This document shows positions 16,614 through 25,223 of a stretch of 64,000 nucleotides of DNA, piece after piece. The position numbers were made by a program, and so were the translations under genes. The notes under the pieces were generated by a model. The model made no database searches. It saw only the letters and a list, made by a program, of their open reading frames with translations, and was not told where the DNA came from. This DNA is from Tenacibaculum todarodis (GTDB lineage: Bacteria; Bacteroidota; Bacteroidia; Flavobacteriales; Flavobacteriaceae): the NCBI RefSeq assembly GCF_001889045.1, contig NZ_CP018155.1, positions 1,235,001-1,299,000 of the forward strand, written 5' to 3'. Position 1 is the stretch's first letter; every line of letters begins with the position of its first letter.

Positions 16614-17879
16614 ATGAAAACTACTAATAAACCTAAAAAATATATCATTCAATTAAAGGACGATAGCAAAAGTAGTCTTACAAAAGCTGCGAAAGAATTA
16701 AGTTTAAAAATTACGTCATCCTCAGAATTAAGTTCTAAAGTAAGAGCGCAAGATGTATTAGATTCAGGTAACGGATTGTTTCTTAAAAATTTAGGATTAG
16801 CAATTGTTGAAGACTATGAAGTAGAGAAACTTCATCATTTAACAAACGCATCATCTAACCCAATAATTTACTGGGAAAAAGAAAGGAAATTTAAACCTGT
16901 TACAGAGTTAGATTTATTAGATGAAATGAAAATTAATATCAATAATATGTCTGAGAAAATAGCGCAATTAAAAGAATTAATTGAAGCTAATAATAGACTC
17001 AACATCAATAAGAATTTAACTTGGGGTTTAAATGCAGTTGGAATTGAATTAAGTAATTATACCGGTAAAGGAATAGATATTGCTATTTTAGATACTGGTT
17101 TCTATAAAGATCATCCAGACTTTGTTGGAAGAAATATTTCTGGAAAATCTTTTGTTCCTGGAGAAAAATGGTATTTAGATGGACATGGACATGGAACTCA
17201 TTGTACAGGAACTGCTGCAGGAAGCATTTCCCTAGTAGATAATAAACGATATGGTGTTGCTCATGAAGCAAATATTGTTATTGGTAAAGTTTTAAGCGAT
17301 TCCGGAAGTGGTTCTACCAGTGGTATTATTGATGCTATTGATAATAGTTTAGAAAAAGGACATAATATTATATCAATGTCTTTAGGCTCTTCAGTAAAAA
17401 TTGGGGAAAAACCTTCACCAATTTTTGAACAAGTTGGAAGAAAAGCTTTAGAAAAAAACACATTAATAATTGCAGCAGCCGGTAACGACAGCAACAGACC
17501 AAGCTTACCAAAACCAGTTAGCAGTCCTGCAAATGCAGAATCTATAATGGCTGTTGCGGCTTTAGATGAAGCGTTAAAAGTAGCTAACTTTTCTAACGGA
17601 GGAATTAATGCAAGTAATGGAGGAAGAGTAGATATTTCTGCTCCTGGTGTAGATATATTTAGTTCATATTCAAAAAATGGTTCTCAAAATAAATTATACA
17701 CAACTATGAGTGGCACAAGTATGGCAACACCACATGTTGCAGGTATTGCTGCTTTATACTGGGAAGCATTCCCAAATTTATCGGCGGAAGGTATTTGGCT
17801 AAAATTAGAAAAAAGAGCAAAACAACTTTCTAACCAATTGTACAGAGACATTGGACAAGGAATAATACAAACAATATAA
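16614..17879 (+). CDS. Intracellular S8 family serine peptidase (subtilase)
   Basis: A 421-residue subtilisin-like protease with a complete catalytic set: Asp160 in IAILDTG, His193 in GHGHGTHCTG, oxyanion Asn291 in AAAGND, and Ser369 in SGTSMATPHVAG. The first 95 residues (KKYIIQLKDDSKSSLTKAAK to IIYWEKERKF) look like an inhibitor-I9/propeptide domain. Residues 100-135 form a short helical linker. There is no signal peptide and no type IX C-terminal domain, so it is predicted to act inside the cell, unlike most flavobacterial subtilases. It lies fourth in the operon, followed after 2 bp by a small protein resembling a second propeptide. The substrate is unknown; the DUF2589 protein is an obvious candidate. 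Confidence 0.93.
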   Translation: MKTTNKPKKYIIQLKDDSKSSLTKAAKELSLKITSSSELSSKVRAQDVLDSGNGLFLKNLGLAIVEDYEVEKLHHLTNASSNPIIYWEKERKFKPVTELDLLDEMKININNMSEKIAQLKELIEANNRLNINKNLTWGLNAVGIELSNYTGKGIDIAILDTGFYKDHPDFVGRNISGKSFVPGEKWYLDGHGHGTHCTGTAAGSISLVDNKRYGVAHEANIVIGKVLSDSGSGSTSGIIDAIDNSLEKGHNIISMSLGSSVKIGEKPSPIFEQVGRKALEKNTLIIAAAGNDSNRPSLPKPVSSPANAESIMAVAALDEALKVANFSNGGINASNGGRVDISAPGVDIFSSYSKNGSQNKLYTTMSGTSMATPHVAGIAALYWEAFPNLSAEGIWLKLEKRAKQLSNQLYRDIGQGIIQTI

Positions 17880-17881
17880 TT

Positions 17882-18082
17882 ATGTATGTTTATTTAGCTG
17901 TTTTAAAAGAAGATGTAATACTTAATAAAGATGTATTGAGTTACTTTGCAGACATGAATTTTACGCTACTTGCTTACTACCCAAAGTTAAGTATCATAAA
18001 AATTGAAAGCAAAGTTTCATTAAAAGACGTTACAGTAAGGTATATAAGTTCAATTGAACAAGAAAAAACTATAAATCTATAG
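17882..18082 (+). CDS. Small protein resembling a stand-alone subtilase propeptide/inhibitor I9
   Basis: A 66-residue protein. The order of predicted elements is strand (YVYLAVLKED), helix (NKDVLSYFADM), strand (FTLLAYYPK), strand (LSIIKIES), helix (SLKDVTV) and strand (YISSIEQEKTI). This beta-alpha-beta-beta-alpha-beta order and the terminal 'V-x-SIEQ' resemble subtilisin propeptides and I9 inhibitors, which end in a similar 'V-x-x-IE-D' strand that enters the active site. No homology search was possible, so this is inference. It follows the protease by 2 bp. Its last codons form the left arm of the operon's terminator hairpin. Confidence 0.6.
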   Translation: MYVYLAVLKEDVILNKDVLSYFADMNFTLLAYYPKLSIIKIESKVSLKDVTVRYISSIEQEKTINL

Positions 18083-18090
18083 TTTTTTCT
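18061..18090 (+). terminator. Terminator of the DUF2589-subtilase operon, overlapping the last codons
   Basis: AGAAAAAACTATA-AATC-TATAGTTTTTTCT is a perfect 13-bp stem with a 4-base loop, spanning the stop codon at 18080-18082. It is AT-rich, with the U-run inside the right arm. Confidence 0.7.
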
Positions 18091-18180
18091 TGGATCAAAA
18101 ACTTTATATTTTCTTTAACTTAAAAGTTAAGTACTTTTATCAAACTTTACTGATTGAATTTAAAAATACTTATATTAAAA

Positions 18181-19665
18181 ATGGAGAAGCATTTACTACT
18201 AATTATTTCTATCCTAACCATATTAAGCTGTAAAACAGCAGAAAAAAGCAGTCAAGAAGTAATTGATCCTGTTGAGTATTCAATGGATACTAATGCTGAT
18301 TTCTTATCAGAATATCCAGAAATAAATGCTATTTCAATAGGAATTTTTAAAGATGGAAAAAAACTCACCAAATATTACGGCGAAATTGATAAAGGAAAAA
18401 ATAACAAACCAAATGACAATTCTCTTTTTGAAATTGCGTCAGTAACAAAAACATTTACTGGATTTTTAACTGCACAAGCTGTTTTAGAAGGGAAACTAAA
18501 TTTAGAAGATGATATTAGAAAATATTTAAATGGCTCTTATCCTAATTTAGAATACCAAAGTCAACCCATTAAAATTAAAAATTTACTAACACATTCAGCA
18601 GGTTTTACACGTGATTTTTCTTCAACCTTGCAAAAATTTTTCTTAGATGATATTTCAGAAAGTGATGAAAAAGAACTCAGAACTTACAATAAAGAAAAAC
18701 TTTTAGAAGACTTAAATAACTTTGAACTTAATACAACTCCAAACACTACTTACAACTACTCTCCTATTGTTGGTCCTGAAATTTTAGCAATACTTCTTGA
18801 AAACGTTTATCAAAAACCATATTCAACGCTTTTAAATGAATTCATTTTAAAAAAGATTGGCATGGAAAATACAGCGATTCATTTAGATGAAAATGCTAAA
18901 AAACATATAGTAAATGGCTACACTGATAAAGGTAAATTAGTAAAACCTGCAATTGAAATTTTAAACGGAGCAGGTGGCGGAATAAAATCAACAATTCCAG
19001 ATTTACTAAAGTATATTGAATACTTATTGGAAAGCAAAAACCCTGTAATTAAAGAAATGAAAAAGCCTTTGTTTTATGACAAAGAAGACGATGAAGATTA
19101 CGGTTATTTTTGGCGTTTAAACGATAAAGATATATTACATAACGGCGGAACAGGCGGAAGTGCAAATTGGGTAATTATATTACCAGAATCTAACTGTGGT
19201 TTTACAGTTCATATTAATTCTAACGGAGATACCTCAGGAGATTTAATAAATGCTATTGCTTTTAATATCTATAGAGATATGGCGAGCTACCCAGAAAAAA
19301 ACATGCATCAACCTGTTAGAAAAGCAATTTTAGAAAACACAAAAAACGGTATACTTTATTATAAAAATTTAAAGAAAAACAACCCGTCTAACTATAACTT
19401 TCACGATAAAAACGTATTAAATAATATTGGTTACGATTTACTTGGTGAAAACAGAATTACTGATGCAATACAGGTATTTCAATTATTAGTTACTGAATTT
19501 CCCAACTCAGCAAATGCGTATGACAGTTTAGGTGAAGGTTATTATAAAAACAAACAATACAATTTATCTTTAATAAACTATAAAAAATCTCTGGAGTTAA
19601 ATCCAAAAAGTACAAATCCAGTAAAAATGATTGAGAAAATTAATGAGATTTTAAATGAAGAATAA
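18181..19665 (+). CDS. Serine hydrolase (class C beta-lactamase/PBP fold) with C-terminal TPR, lipoprotein
   Basis: A 494-residue lipoprotein from the ATG at 18181 (an upstream in-frame TTG at 18154 would place extra residues before the signal peptide). The lipobox Cys is residue 17 (TILSC). The beta-lactamase-fold domain has the nucleophile motif SVTK at 87-90, a YNYS segment in the position of the YxN motif, and HNGGTGG in the place of KTG. The C-terminal part (about 390-494) has a TPR-like repeat (NAYDSLGEGYYKNKQYNLSL). Such proteins are periplasmic esterases, peptidases or carboxypeptidases; the substrate cannot be told. It is convergent and directly abutting with the 19666 gene. Confidence 0.85.
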   Translation: MEKHLLLIISILTILSCKTAEKSSQEVIDPVEYSMDTNADFLSEYPEINAISIGIFKDGKKLTKYYGEIDKGKNNKPNDNSLFEIASVTKTFTGFLTAQAVLEGKLNLEDDIRKYLNGSYPNLEYQSQPIKIKNLLTHSAGFTRDFSSTLQKFFLDDISESDEKELRTYNKEKLLEDLNNFELNTTPNTTYNYSPIVGPEILAILLENVYQKPYSTLLNEFILKKIGMENTAIHLDENAKKHIVNGYTDKGKLVKPAIEILNGAGGGIKSTIPDLLKYIEYLLESKNPVIKEMKKPLFYDKEDDEDYGYFWRLNDKDILHNGGTGGSANWVIILPESNCGFTVHINSNGDTSGDLINAIAFNIYRDMASYPEKNMHQPVRKAILENTKNGILYYKNLKKNNPSNYNFHDKNVLNNIGYDLLGENRITDAIQVFQLLVTEFPNSANAYDSLGEGYYKNKQYNLSLINYKKSLELNPKSTNPVKMIEKINEILNEE

Positions 19666-20031
19666 TTAATTATCAAACGGTAACAATTCTCTATTTTCTA
19701 TTGCTTCCTCAATATCTACAGTAATATATCTGTGGCTATTGAAAAACTTCCTAGAATTAACAAGTTTAATTATTGCAACACGTTTTCCTTTATTGTCTTG
19801 TTTTATTGAAGTTATTATAACTTTTTCTCCCTTAATATTTTTATAATTTGCTAATCCTCCTTTTTTTATAATAAAATTATCTTTTGGAAAATTAATATGC
19901 TTATAATTATTAAATTTTACACTTCCTATAATAAATATATCTCCAGAGTTAAAATCTGATTCTGAACTCTGAGAAAACATAAAGAGAGTAATAAAAAATG
20001 CTAAAACTGTACTTAAAATATTATTTTTCAT
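19666..20031 (-). CDS. Secreted hypothetical protein, 121 aa
   Basis: A 121-residue protein with an N-terminal signal peptide (NILSTVLAFFITLFMFSQS). The mature part is beta-rich and basic (GDIFIIGSVKFNNYKHINFP, GEKVIITSIKQDNKGKRVAI). No domain is recognised. Its stop touches the stop of the serine hydrolase gene, and the SSS symporter gene begins downstream on the same strand after a gap. Nothing in the context suggests a function. Confidence 0.5.
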   Translation of the reverse strand: MKNNILSTVLAFFITLFMFSQSSESDFNSGDIFIIGSVKFNNYKHINFPKDNFIIKKGGLANYKNIKGEKVIITSIKQDNKGKRVAIIKLVNSRKFFNSHRYITVDIEEAIENRELLPFDN

Positions 20032-20121
20032 AAAGCCAAAGTTTAAAATTAATGGTTGTTAAATATAATAAAATTGTAATAGTTGTTAAAATGATTGAGT
20101 AAAAAAATTACACGACAAACA

Positions 20122-21831
20122 TCAACTAACCTCTTCAAAAACATCTTTTTTCTTCCCCATAAACACCTGCAAAATAATTGCAATAAACATCACCAAACCA
20201 CAACCTAAAGCGTTGAGCCATAAATACGGTAACCAATCTAAAAGAAATACCCAGACAATCAATGCCTGCGTAATTAAAGCAGCTATAAAAACTGCGTTTC
20301 CTTTCACAAATTTTATAAAGAAAGCAAGTAAGAAAATACCCAAGACATTTCCATAAAAAATAGAACCAATAATATTTACTAATTGAATTAAATTATCAAA
20401 TAAATTGGCAACACAAGCAACGGAAATAGCTATAAGTCCCCAAAGTAGTGTAAACCATTTAGACGCTTTTACATAATGTTCATCGCTCTTTTCTTCGCCA
20501 ACATTTCGTTTGTATAAGTCAATTGCAGTTGTACTTGCCAATGCATTTAATTCTGATGCGGTAGAAGACATTGCGGCAGATAAAATTACGGCTAATAAAA
20601 GTCCGATTAATCCTCTTGGTAAATTGTTGATTATAAAATGAATAAACACATAATCCTTATCGTTAGACTCTATTTTCTTGATTGATTTTTCATTCACCTT
20701 TTCAATAATTTCTTTGGCTGAAGCTTTTAACGCTAAATCTCTTTCGTTTAATAATTGAATTTTCTCTTTTTCTTCCACCTGAAAACCATCTAAAAATATG
20801 GCTCTTTTATCATTTTCAATTTCAATATGTTCCGCTTCTAACTGTTGATATTCAGCAACATATTCAGATCTTAAAACCTCTTCATTTGCGCCAGGATTAA
20901 AGTTTAAAGGCGATGCGTTAAATTGATAAAAAACAAAAACCATAACACCAATTAACAAGATAAAAAACTGCATTGGCACTTTTAACAATCCGTTAAAAAT
21001 CAAACCTAATTGGCTTTCTCTAACCGATTTACCAGATAAATAACGCTGAACCTGACTTTGGTCTGTACCAAAATAGGATAACATCAAAAACGTTCCTCCT
21101 AAAATACCTGTCCAAACGGTGTATCTATTACTTAAATCGAAAGAAAAATCTAAGACTTCCATTTTATTACTCGCGCCCGCAATTTCAAGTGCTTTTGTAA
21201 ATGTAATATTTGCTGGAAGCTGACTCATAATCATAAAAAATGCAATTAACATTCCAACAAAAATGATAATCATTTGTTGTTTTTGCGTTACGTTTACCGC
21301 CTTTGTTCCTCCAGAAACCGTGTAAATAATTACTAAGAACCCAATTACAATGTTTAGCAATAGTAAATCCCATCCTAAAACTGCCGACAAGATAATTGCA
21401 GGTGCAAAAATGGTAATTCCGGCTGCCAAACCACGCTGAATTAAAAATAAAATTGCGGCTAAACTTCTTGTTTTTAAATCGAATCTTCCTTCCAAAAACT
21501 CATAAGCTGTATAGACTTTTAATTTGTGATAAATAGGGATAAAAACCAAGCAAATAATAACCATTGCAATTGGCAATCCAAAGTAGAATTGCACAAAACC
21601 CATTCCGCTATGAAACGCTTGCCCTGGCGTAGATAAAAACGTTATTGCACTCGCTTGCGTTGCCATAACTGACAATCCAATTGTCCACCATTTAGAGTCG
21701 TTTCCTCCTTTAATATAGTCAGTTACGTTCTTATTTTTTCGAGTTACGTAGGTTCCGTAAGCAACTATAAAAATTAAAGTTGCCGATAAAATTATCCAAT
21801 CTATTGCGTGTAATTTACTTGCTACTTCCAT
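20122..21831 (-). CDS. Sodium:solute symporter (SSS family)
   Basis: A 569-residue inner-membrane transporter with about 13 hydrophobic helices. Diagnostic regions are VTDYIKGGNDSKWWTIGLSV (about 35-55), MATQASAITFLSTPGQAFHS, FEGRFDLKTRSLA-like AYEFLEGRFDL, and ILSAAMSSTASELNALASTT near 420. An acidic hydrophilic insertion (about residues 305-395) separates the two halves, as in several Bacteroidota SSS proteins. Transport is sodium-driven; the substrate (sugar, amino acid, sialic acid and others are possible) is not predictable. A 35-residue membrane protein gene ends 3 bp upstream and is probably co-expressed. Confidence 0.9.
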   Translation of the reverse strand: MEVASKLHAIDWIILSATLIFIVAYGTYVTRKNKNVTDYIKGGNDSKWWTIGLSVMATQASAITFLSTPGQAFHSGMGFVQFYFGLPIAMVIICLVFIPIYHKLKVYTAYEFLEGRFDLKTRSLAAILFLIQRGLAAGITIFAPAIILSAVLGWDLLLLNIVIGFLVIIYTVSGGTKAVNVTQKQQMIIIFVGMLIAFFMIMSQLPANITFTKALEIAGASNKMEVLDFSFDLSNRYTVWTGILGGTFLMLSYFGTDQSQVQRYLSGKSVRESQLGLIFNGLLKVPMQFFILLIGVMVFVFYQFNASPLNFNPGANEEVLRSEYVAEYQQLEAEHIEIENDKRAIFLDGFQVEEKEKIQLLNERDLALKASAKEIIEKVNEKSIKKIESNDKDYVFIHFIINNLPRGLIGLLLAVILSAAMSSTASELNALASTTAIDLYKRNVGEEKSDEHYVKASKWFTLLWGLIAISVACVANLFDNLIQLVNIIGSIFYGNVLGIFLLAFFIKFVKGNAVFIAALITQALIVWVFLLDWLPYLWLNALGCGLVMFIAIILQVFMGKKKDVFEEVS

Positions 21832-21834
21832 CGA

Positions 21835-21942
21835 TTAAACTGTAAAAATATTTGTTATAAAATAGAAAGCAATAATGTAAAGTATGTTGGCAATTAAGAC
21901 CAACGAATAGGCTTTTTTCCATGTGTATTTTTTACTATCCAT
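21835..21942 (-). CDS. 35-aa single-helix membrane protein upstream of SSS symporter
   Basis: A very short reading frame of 35 residues, MDSKKYTWKKAYSLVLIANI and then LYIIAFYFITNIFTV. It has a lysine-rich cytoplasmic start and one hydrophobic helix of about 22 residues. Its stop is 3 bp before the SSS start, and the start codon is an ATG with no competing frame. Small accessory proteins next to SSS transporters are known in other bacteria, which makes a role as a transporter subunit or regulator plausible (inference). Support is from composition, coupling and position. Confidence 0.6.
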   Translation of the reverse strand: MDSKKYTWKKAYSLVLIANILYIIAFYFITNIFTV

Positions 21943-21954
21943 ATATTTTTATTT

Positions 21955-22029
21955 GAAGCTATCTCCTGCTTTCCGCTGTATCTTTTTGTGAAAAACAAAA
22001 AGGATGTCGCTGCAATCAGGGCTAAACTT
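21955..22029 (-). repeat. Structured intergenic element, copy 7 (class II)
   Basis: Read on the minus strand: outer arm AAGTTTAGCCCTG, core GATTGCAGCGA, hairpin CATCCTTTTTG / CAAAAAGATAC, then GCGGAAAGCAGG and the closing arm AGATAGCTTC. The outer arms pair (CCTG/CAGG, AAGTT/AGCTT). It is the partner of copy 2 at 40208. Confidence 0.75.
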
Positions 22030-22038
22030 ATTTATTAT

Positions 22039-22113
22039 CTTTTGTCATTCCTGCGCAGGCAAGAATCCATATTAACGCTTGTTTAGATTCCTGCCTTCGC
22101 AGGAATGACAAAC
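22039..22113. repeat. Paired inverted repeat GTCATTCCTGCGCAGGCA
   Basis: TTGTCATTCCTGCGCAGGCA and the facing TGCCTTCGCAGGAATGACAA form a long palindrome. The family recurs at 26347 (single arm) and 63533 (pair). Confidence 0.8.
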
Positions 22114-22139
22114 AGTTAATTTTAATTCTATCTGTGTCC

Positions 22140-22192
22140 GTTCGAGCGCAGTCGAGAACTAATTAAACCTCTCGACTGCGCTCGAGGAGACA
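22140..22192. repeat. Inverted repeat TTCGAGCGCAGTCGAGA
   Basis: GTTCGAGCGCAGTCGAGA faces TCTCGACTGCGCTCGAG across a 15-bp spacer. A single arm of the same family is at 55241, and variants are at 28630 and inside the element at 60941. Confidence 0.8.
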
Positions 22193-22220
22193 TTCTGGAA
22201 CTTTACAACTTTAAAAACTA

Positions 22221-24704
22221 TTACTTCCCAACCGAAAGCATATTCGCAAACAATTTATACGCACCAGAAACTCCAACAGGCAATTCTCTAAAGAAGCTTA
22301 AACCAGTATATATGTAATTTCCTTTGCCATATTTTGCTATCAATAAACTTCCTTTTTTAGCTGATTCTCCTTTATCATTCATTGCTAAAACTGGTGTGTA
22401 TTCCGAACTCCAAGTATTTGGAAAATACAAACCACGTTCTTGCACCCAACCATTAAAATCTTCTTTGGTAATCTTATTTGGGTAATTTAAAATTGCATGC
22501 TCTTTAGCCAACAACCTAATTTCAGCATTTTCATCAGTAACTCTATCTCTCGATAATCCTAATTTGAATGGCGCAGCAACATCAACACCTCTATTAGTAT
22601 TGTATTGCACAATCATGTTTCCACCATTTTTCACATATTCTAACAAATGTTTTTGTTTGAATTTTAATTCAGAAACAGTATTGTAAGCTCTAATTCCAAC
22701 AACAATAGCGTCAAACTGCTGTAAGTTTTTCTCGTTAATTTCATTCGGATTTATCTCAGTAACTTGATACCCAATTTGACGTAAACTTTCTGGAACCGCA
22801 TCTCCAGAACCTTGAATATAACCAATTGAATTTCCTGCTTTTTTAATATCCAAACGCACAACTTTAGCTTCAGAATTTAATAAAACTGATTGCTTTGGAA
22901 TGTGATTGTAATTAATTTCCACCAACTCTTTGGTGTATTTTTTTCCATTTGCAGTTGCTATGACTTTTAACTTTCCTTCTGATTGATTTTTTGGTGGACT
23001 TACCATAAAATCAACAGTTTTTAAATCGTTTTTCTGTGCAATTGTAAAATCGATAAATTTAGGTGAAACAGACCAACCATTTGGAATTTCTAAAGAAACA
23101 CTTCCACTTGTATTTTGAGCTCTTGCTCTAACCGCTACAGATACTTTTTGCGGTGTATCATCAGAAAAAATTAATACTTTGTTTTTTAGTTTTGTTGTTA
23201 TTTGTGGTAAAACTTCAAACGGTTCATAAATTTCTCCAATATCTCGTTTTGAGTATCTACGCACAACATCTTTAGTTACTGTAATCGACTCATTTTCAAT
23301 TATTAAATTAAACTGAACTTGCAACGGTCTTGGTGTTTCTGGCAAACCAATTAATTGCTGATTATCAACTTTATACATTCCTAAATCGGCTTCTTTGTTC
23401 AACCAATATGGCGAAGAAAAATCTAAATTTGAAATGCTAATAGTTTCCTTAAAATTCTGTCTTTTATTGTTTGTTAAATCAATATTTTTAGAAATAACTT
23501 TGTTTGCAGGAAGTAATTTTACAGAAGATAATTCCACTTTTGCAATACTTCTATTTAATGCTTCAAAATTCACATCAATAGTAGAATTTGGTGTTGCACT
23601 TGAACTATTTGCAGAAGCTTCTAAATACAAACCTGCGCAAGCTTCAATAATTTCTTGTAATTCTTTTGACTTTATATTTTTCCAATGCGCATCTTTTAAA
23701 TTCTGAACCAATTTATAAGCCTTCATTAAAGCTGGTAAATGTTTGGCCGGATTTACAAAATCGAAATTATTTTCTACTTCGTATAAAATATCGCCAATTT
23801 CTCCACCACCCTCTACTCTATTCCATGTAGTATTGATTCCTGAAAAAATATCATTTTTATCTTTTGGCGCATTTCCTTTTAAAAACTCAACATACTCAGT
23901 TTGATTTCCACGAGTTGATAAACGTCCAAAACCTTGACATAAATGTTGGCTACTTGCCATAGAAGCCAACTCGTTGTTAGAAACTCCTTTTAAGGGATAA
24001 TACACACCAACATCAAATGAAGTGAATCCTTTTACAGCTTTTTTAAAATCGTCTTCTCTTCCTCTAAAAAACCACGAAGAAGTATTGTAAAACAAACGTT
24101 CTGGTTGCCAGGTTTCTGTATATTTTAATTGATTAGAAAACTTAGTCTTATCATTTGCTAAATCAAACGCCTCAACACTTAATATTGCAGAACTTGTATG
24201 ATGTCCATGTGTTGTTCCTGGTGTTCTGTGATTAAATCGGTTTATAATTACATCGGGCTTAAAAGTTCTTATTGCCCAAACTACGTCTGCCAATACTTTT
24301 TCTTTTTGCCAAATTTCTAAAGTTTCATCTGGATGTTTTGAGTAGCCAAAATCATTTGCTCTGGTAAATAATTGTTGTCCACCATCAATACTTCTTGCTG
24401 CCAATAATTCTTGTGTTCTAATTACTCCTAATAACTCGCGCATTTCTGAACCAATTAAATTTTGTCCGCCATCTCCACGCGTTAATGATAAATAAGCTGT
24501 ACGTGCTTTTACATTATTAGCTAAATAGGCAATTAAACGTGTATTTTCATCATCTGGATGCGCAGCAATGTATAAAGCAGTTCCTAAAAAATTAAGTTTT
24601 TGAACTTTTTCGTATAGCTGATTTGTGTTAAGTTTTTGTGGTTTTTGGGCAACTATTGATGTGATTATCAATAGAAAAGAAAGCGAGAGTATTGCTTTTT
24701 TCAT
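22221..24704 (-). CDS. PIG-L family deacetylase, secreted
   Basis: An 827-residue secreted protein from the ATG at 24704 (MKKAILSLSFLLIITSIVAQ is a signal peptide; a longer frame exists upstream). The N-terminal third is a PIG-L/LmbE zinc deacetylase: AAHPDDEN (AHPDDE near residues 49-55), LTRGDGGQNLIG, and HGHHTSSA. The middle region is beta-rich with immunoglobulin-like character. The C-terminal 200 residues contain a glutamine-amidotransferase-like segment (YVKNGGNMIVQYNTNRG, YGKGNYIYTGLSFFRELP). Such proteins deacetylate N-acetylglucosamine-type substrates; the true substrate here is unknown. No terminator is visible after it, only repeats. Confidence 0.88.
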   Translation of the reverse strand: MKKAILSLSFLLIITSIVAQKPQKLNTNQLYEKVQKLNFLGTALYIAAHPDDENTRLIAYLANNVKARTAYLSLTRGDGGQNLIGSEMRELLGVIRTQELLAARSIDGGQQLFTRANDFGYSKHPDETLEIWQKEKVLADVVWAIRTFKPDVIINRFNHRTPGTTHGHHTSSAILSVEAFDLANDKTKFSNQLKYTETWQPERLFYNTSSWFFRGREDDFKKAVKGFTSFDVGVYYPLKGVSNNELASMASSQHLCQGFGRLSTRGNQTEYVEFLKGNAPKDKNDIFSGINTTWNRVEGGGEIGDILYEVENNFDFVNPAKHLPALMKAYKLVQNLKDAHWKNIKSKELQEIIEACAGLYLEASANSSSATPNSTIDVNFEALNRSIAKVELSSVKLLPANKVISKNIDLTNNKRQNFKETISISNLDFSSPYWLNKEADLGMYKVDNQQLIGLPETPRPLQVQFNLIIENESITVTKDVVRRYSKRDIGEIYEPFEVLPQITTKLKNKVLIFSDDTPQKVSVAVRARAQNTSGSVSLEIPNGWSVSPKFIDFTIAQKNDLKTVDFMVSPPKNQSEGKLKVIATANGKKYTKELVEINYNHIPKQSVLLNSEAKVVRLDIKKAGNSIGYIQGSGDAVPESLRQIGYQVTEINPNEINEKNLQQFDAIVVGIRAYNTVSELKFKQKHLLEYVKNGGNMIVQYNTNRGVDVAAPFKLGLSRDRVTDENAEIRLLAKEHAILNYPNKITKEDFNGWVQERGLYFPNTWSSEYTPVLAMNDKGESAKKGSLLIAKYGKGNYIYTGLSFFRELPVGVSGAYKLFANMLSVGK

Positions 24705-24783
24705 TTTTAATAGTTTGATTGAAAACAAAAGTAGTTTTTTAGTTTTCTAAAATGGTTAAAGAAAGTTTAAAATTTGTTGTTTA

Positions 24784-24938
24784 AACACCCCTAAAGTCCC
24801 CTCGAGGGGACAATGGATTCTTTAATAGAACTTTCTCTATTTTAATAAGCTTGGCGAATGTCAAGTAAAAAATAACGTAAATAGTTAAAAATAAAATTCA
24901 AATTCAACTGTCCCCTTGAGGGGACTTTAGGGGTGATT
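24784..24938. repeat. Paired inverted repeat CACCCCTAAAGTCCCCT
   Basis: CACCCCTAAAGTCCCC at the left faces GGGGACTTTAGGGGTG at the right; next to each arm is a smaller palindrome (CCCCTCGAGGGG, CCCCTTGAGGGG). About 100 bp of AT-rich sequence separate the arms. Confidence 0.8.
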
Positions 24939-25035
24939 TTCTCTCAAAAAAAAATATTAAAAATTAGAAGAATGACCAAGTAATCATTTAATTAATAAGC
25001 AGATTGCTTCGTACCTCGCAATGACGTTAATAAAT

Positions 25036-25124
25036 ACGCCCGCGTTAGCGATTGCAACGGCATCCTTTTTTGGAGGAACGAGAAAAAAGATATAGTGGAA
25101 AGCGCGACCTGAAAGGGAACGCTC
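25036..25124 (+). repeat. Structured intergenic element, copy 1 (class I)
   Basis: Outer arms GCGTTAGCG and GGAACGC pair, the core is GATTGCAACGG, the inner hairpin is CATCCTTTTTT / AAAAAAGATAT, then AGTGGAAAGCGCGA and a small third hairpin CCTGAAAGGG. It lies between the divergent PIG-L and dnaN genes. Confidence 0.8.
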
Positions 25125-25189
25125 AAATAATAATGAACAATCCACTAAAAACTGTTAATAATTTTATTTTAAAACCCAGTAAAATAGAA

Positions 25190-25197
25190 TATATTTG
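25190..25197 (+). promoter_or_regulatory. -7 promoter box of dnaN
   Basis: TATATTTG matches TAnnTTTG, 26 bp before the dnaN ATG. No clear -33 TTTG is seen. Confidence 0.5.
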
Positions 25198-25223
25198 TAA
25201 TCCATTTTTAAAAAGGAAAATAC

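Larger units (their letters stand above)
24705..25189. other. Gene-free region made of repeats between PIG-L gene and dnaN
   Basis: No credible gene is present. The region holds a paired inverted repeat (24784-24938), a single copy of an ATTGCTTCGTACCTCGCAATG repeat-type sequence (about 24988-25027) and copy 1 of the structured element (25036-25124). Both flanking genes start here and point away, so their promoters must be at the two ends. Confidence 0.75.

Noticed and set aside
14499..18082. Prophage or phage-tail remnant for the DUF2589 operon
   Set aside because: No structural, integrase or lysis genes and no attachment-site-like repeats at its ends.
24705..25223. Replication origin next to dnaN
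   Set aside because: No cluster of DnaA boxes and no dnaA; the region is filled with repeats also seen elsewhere.
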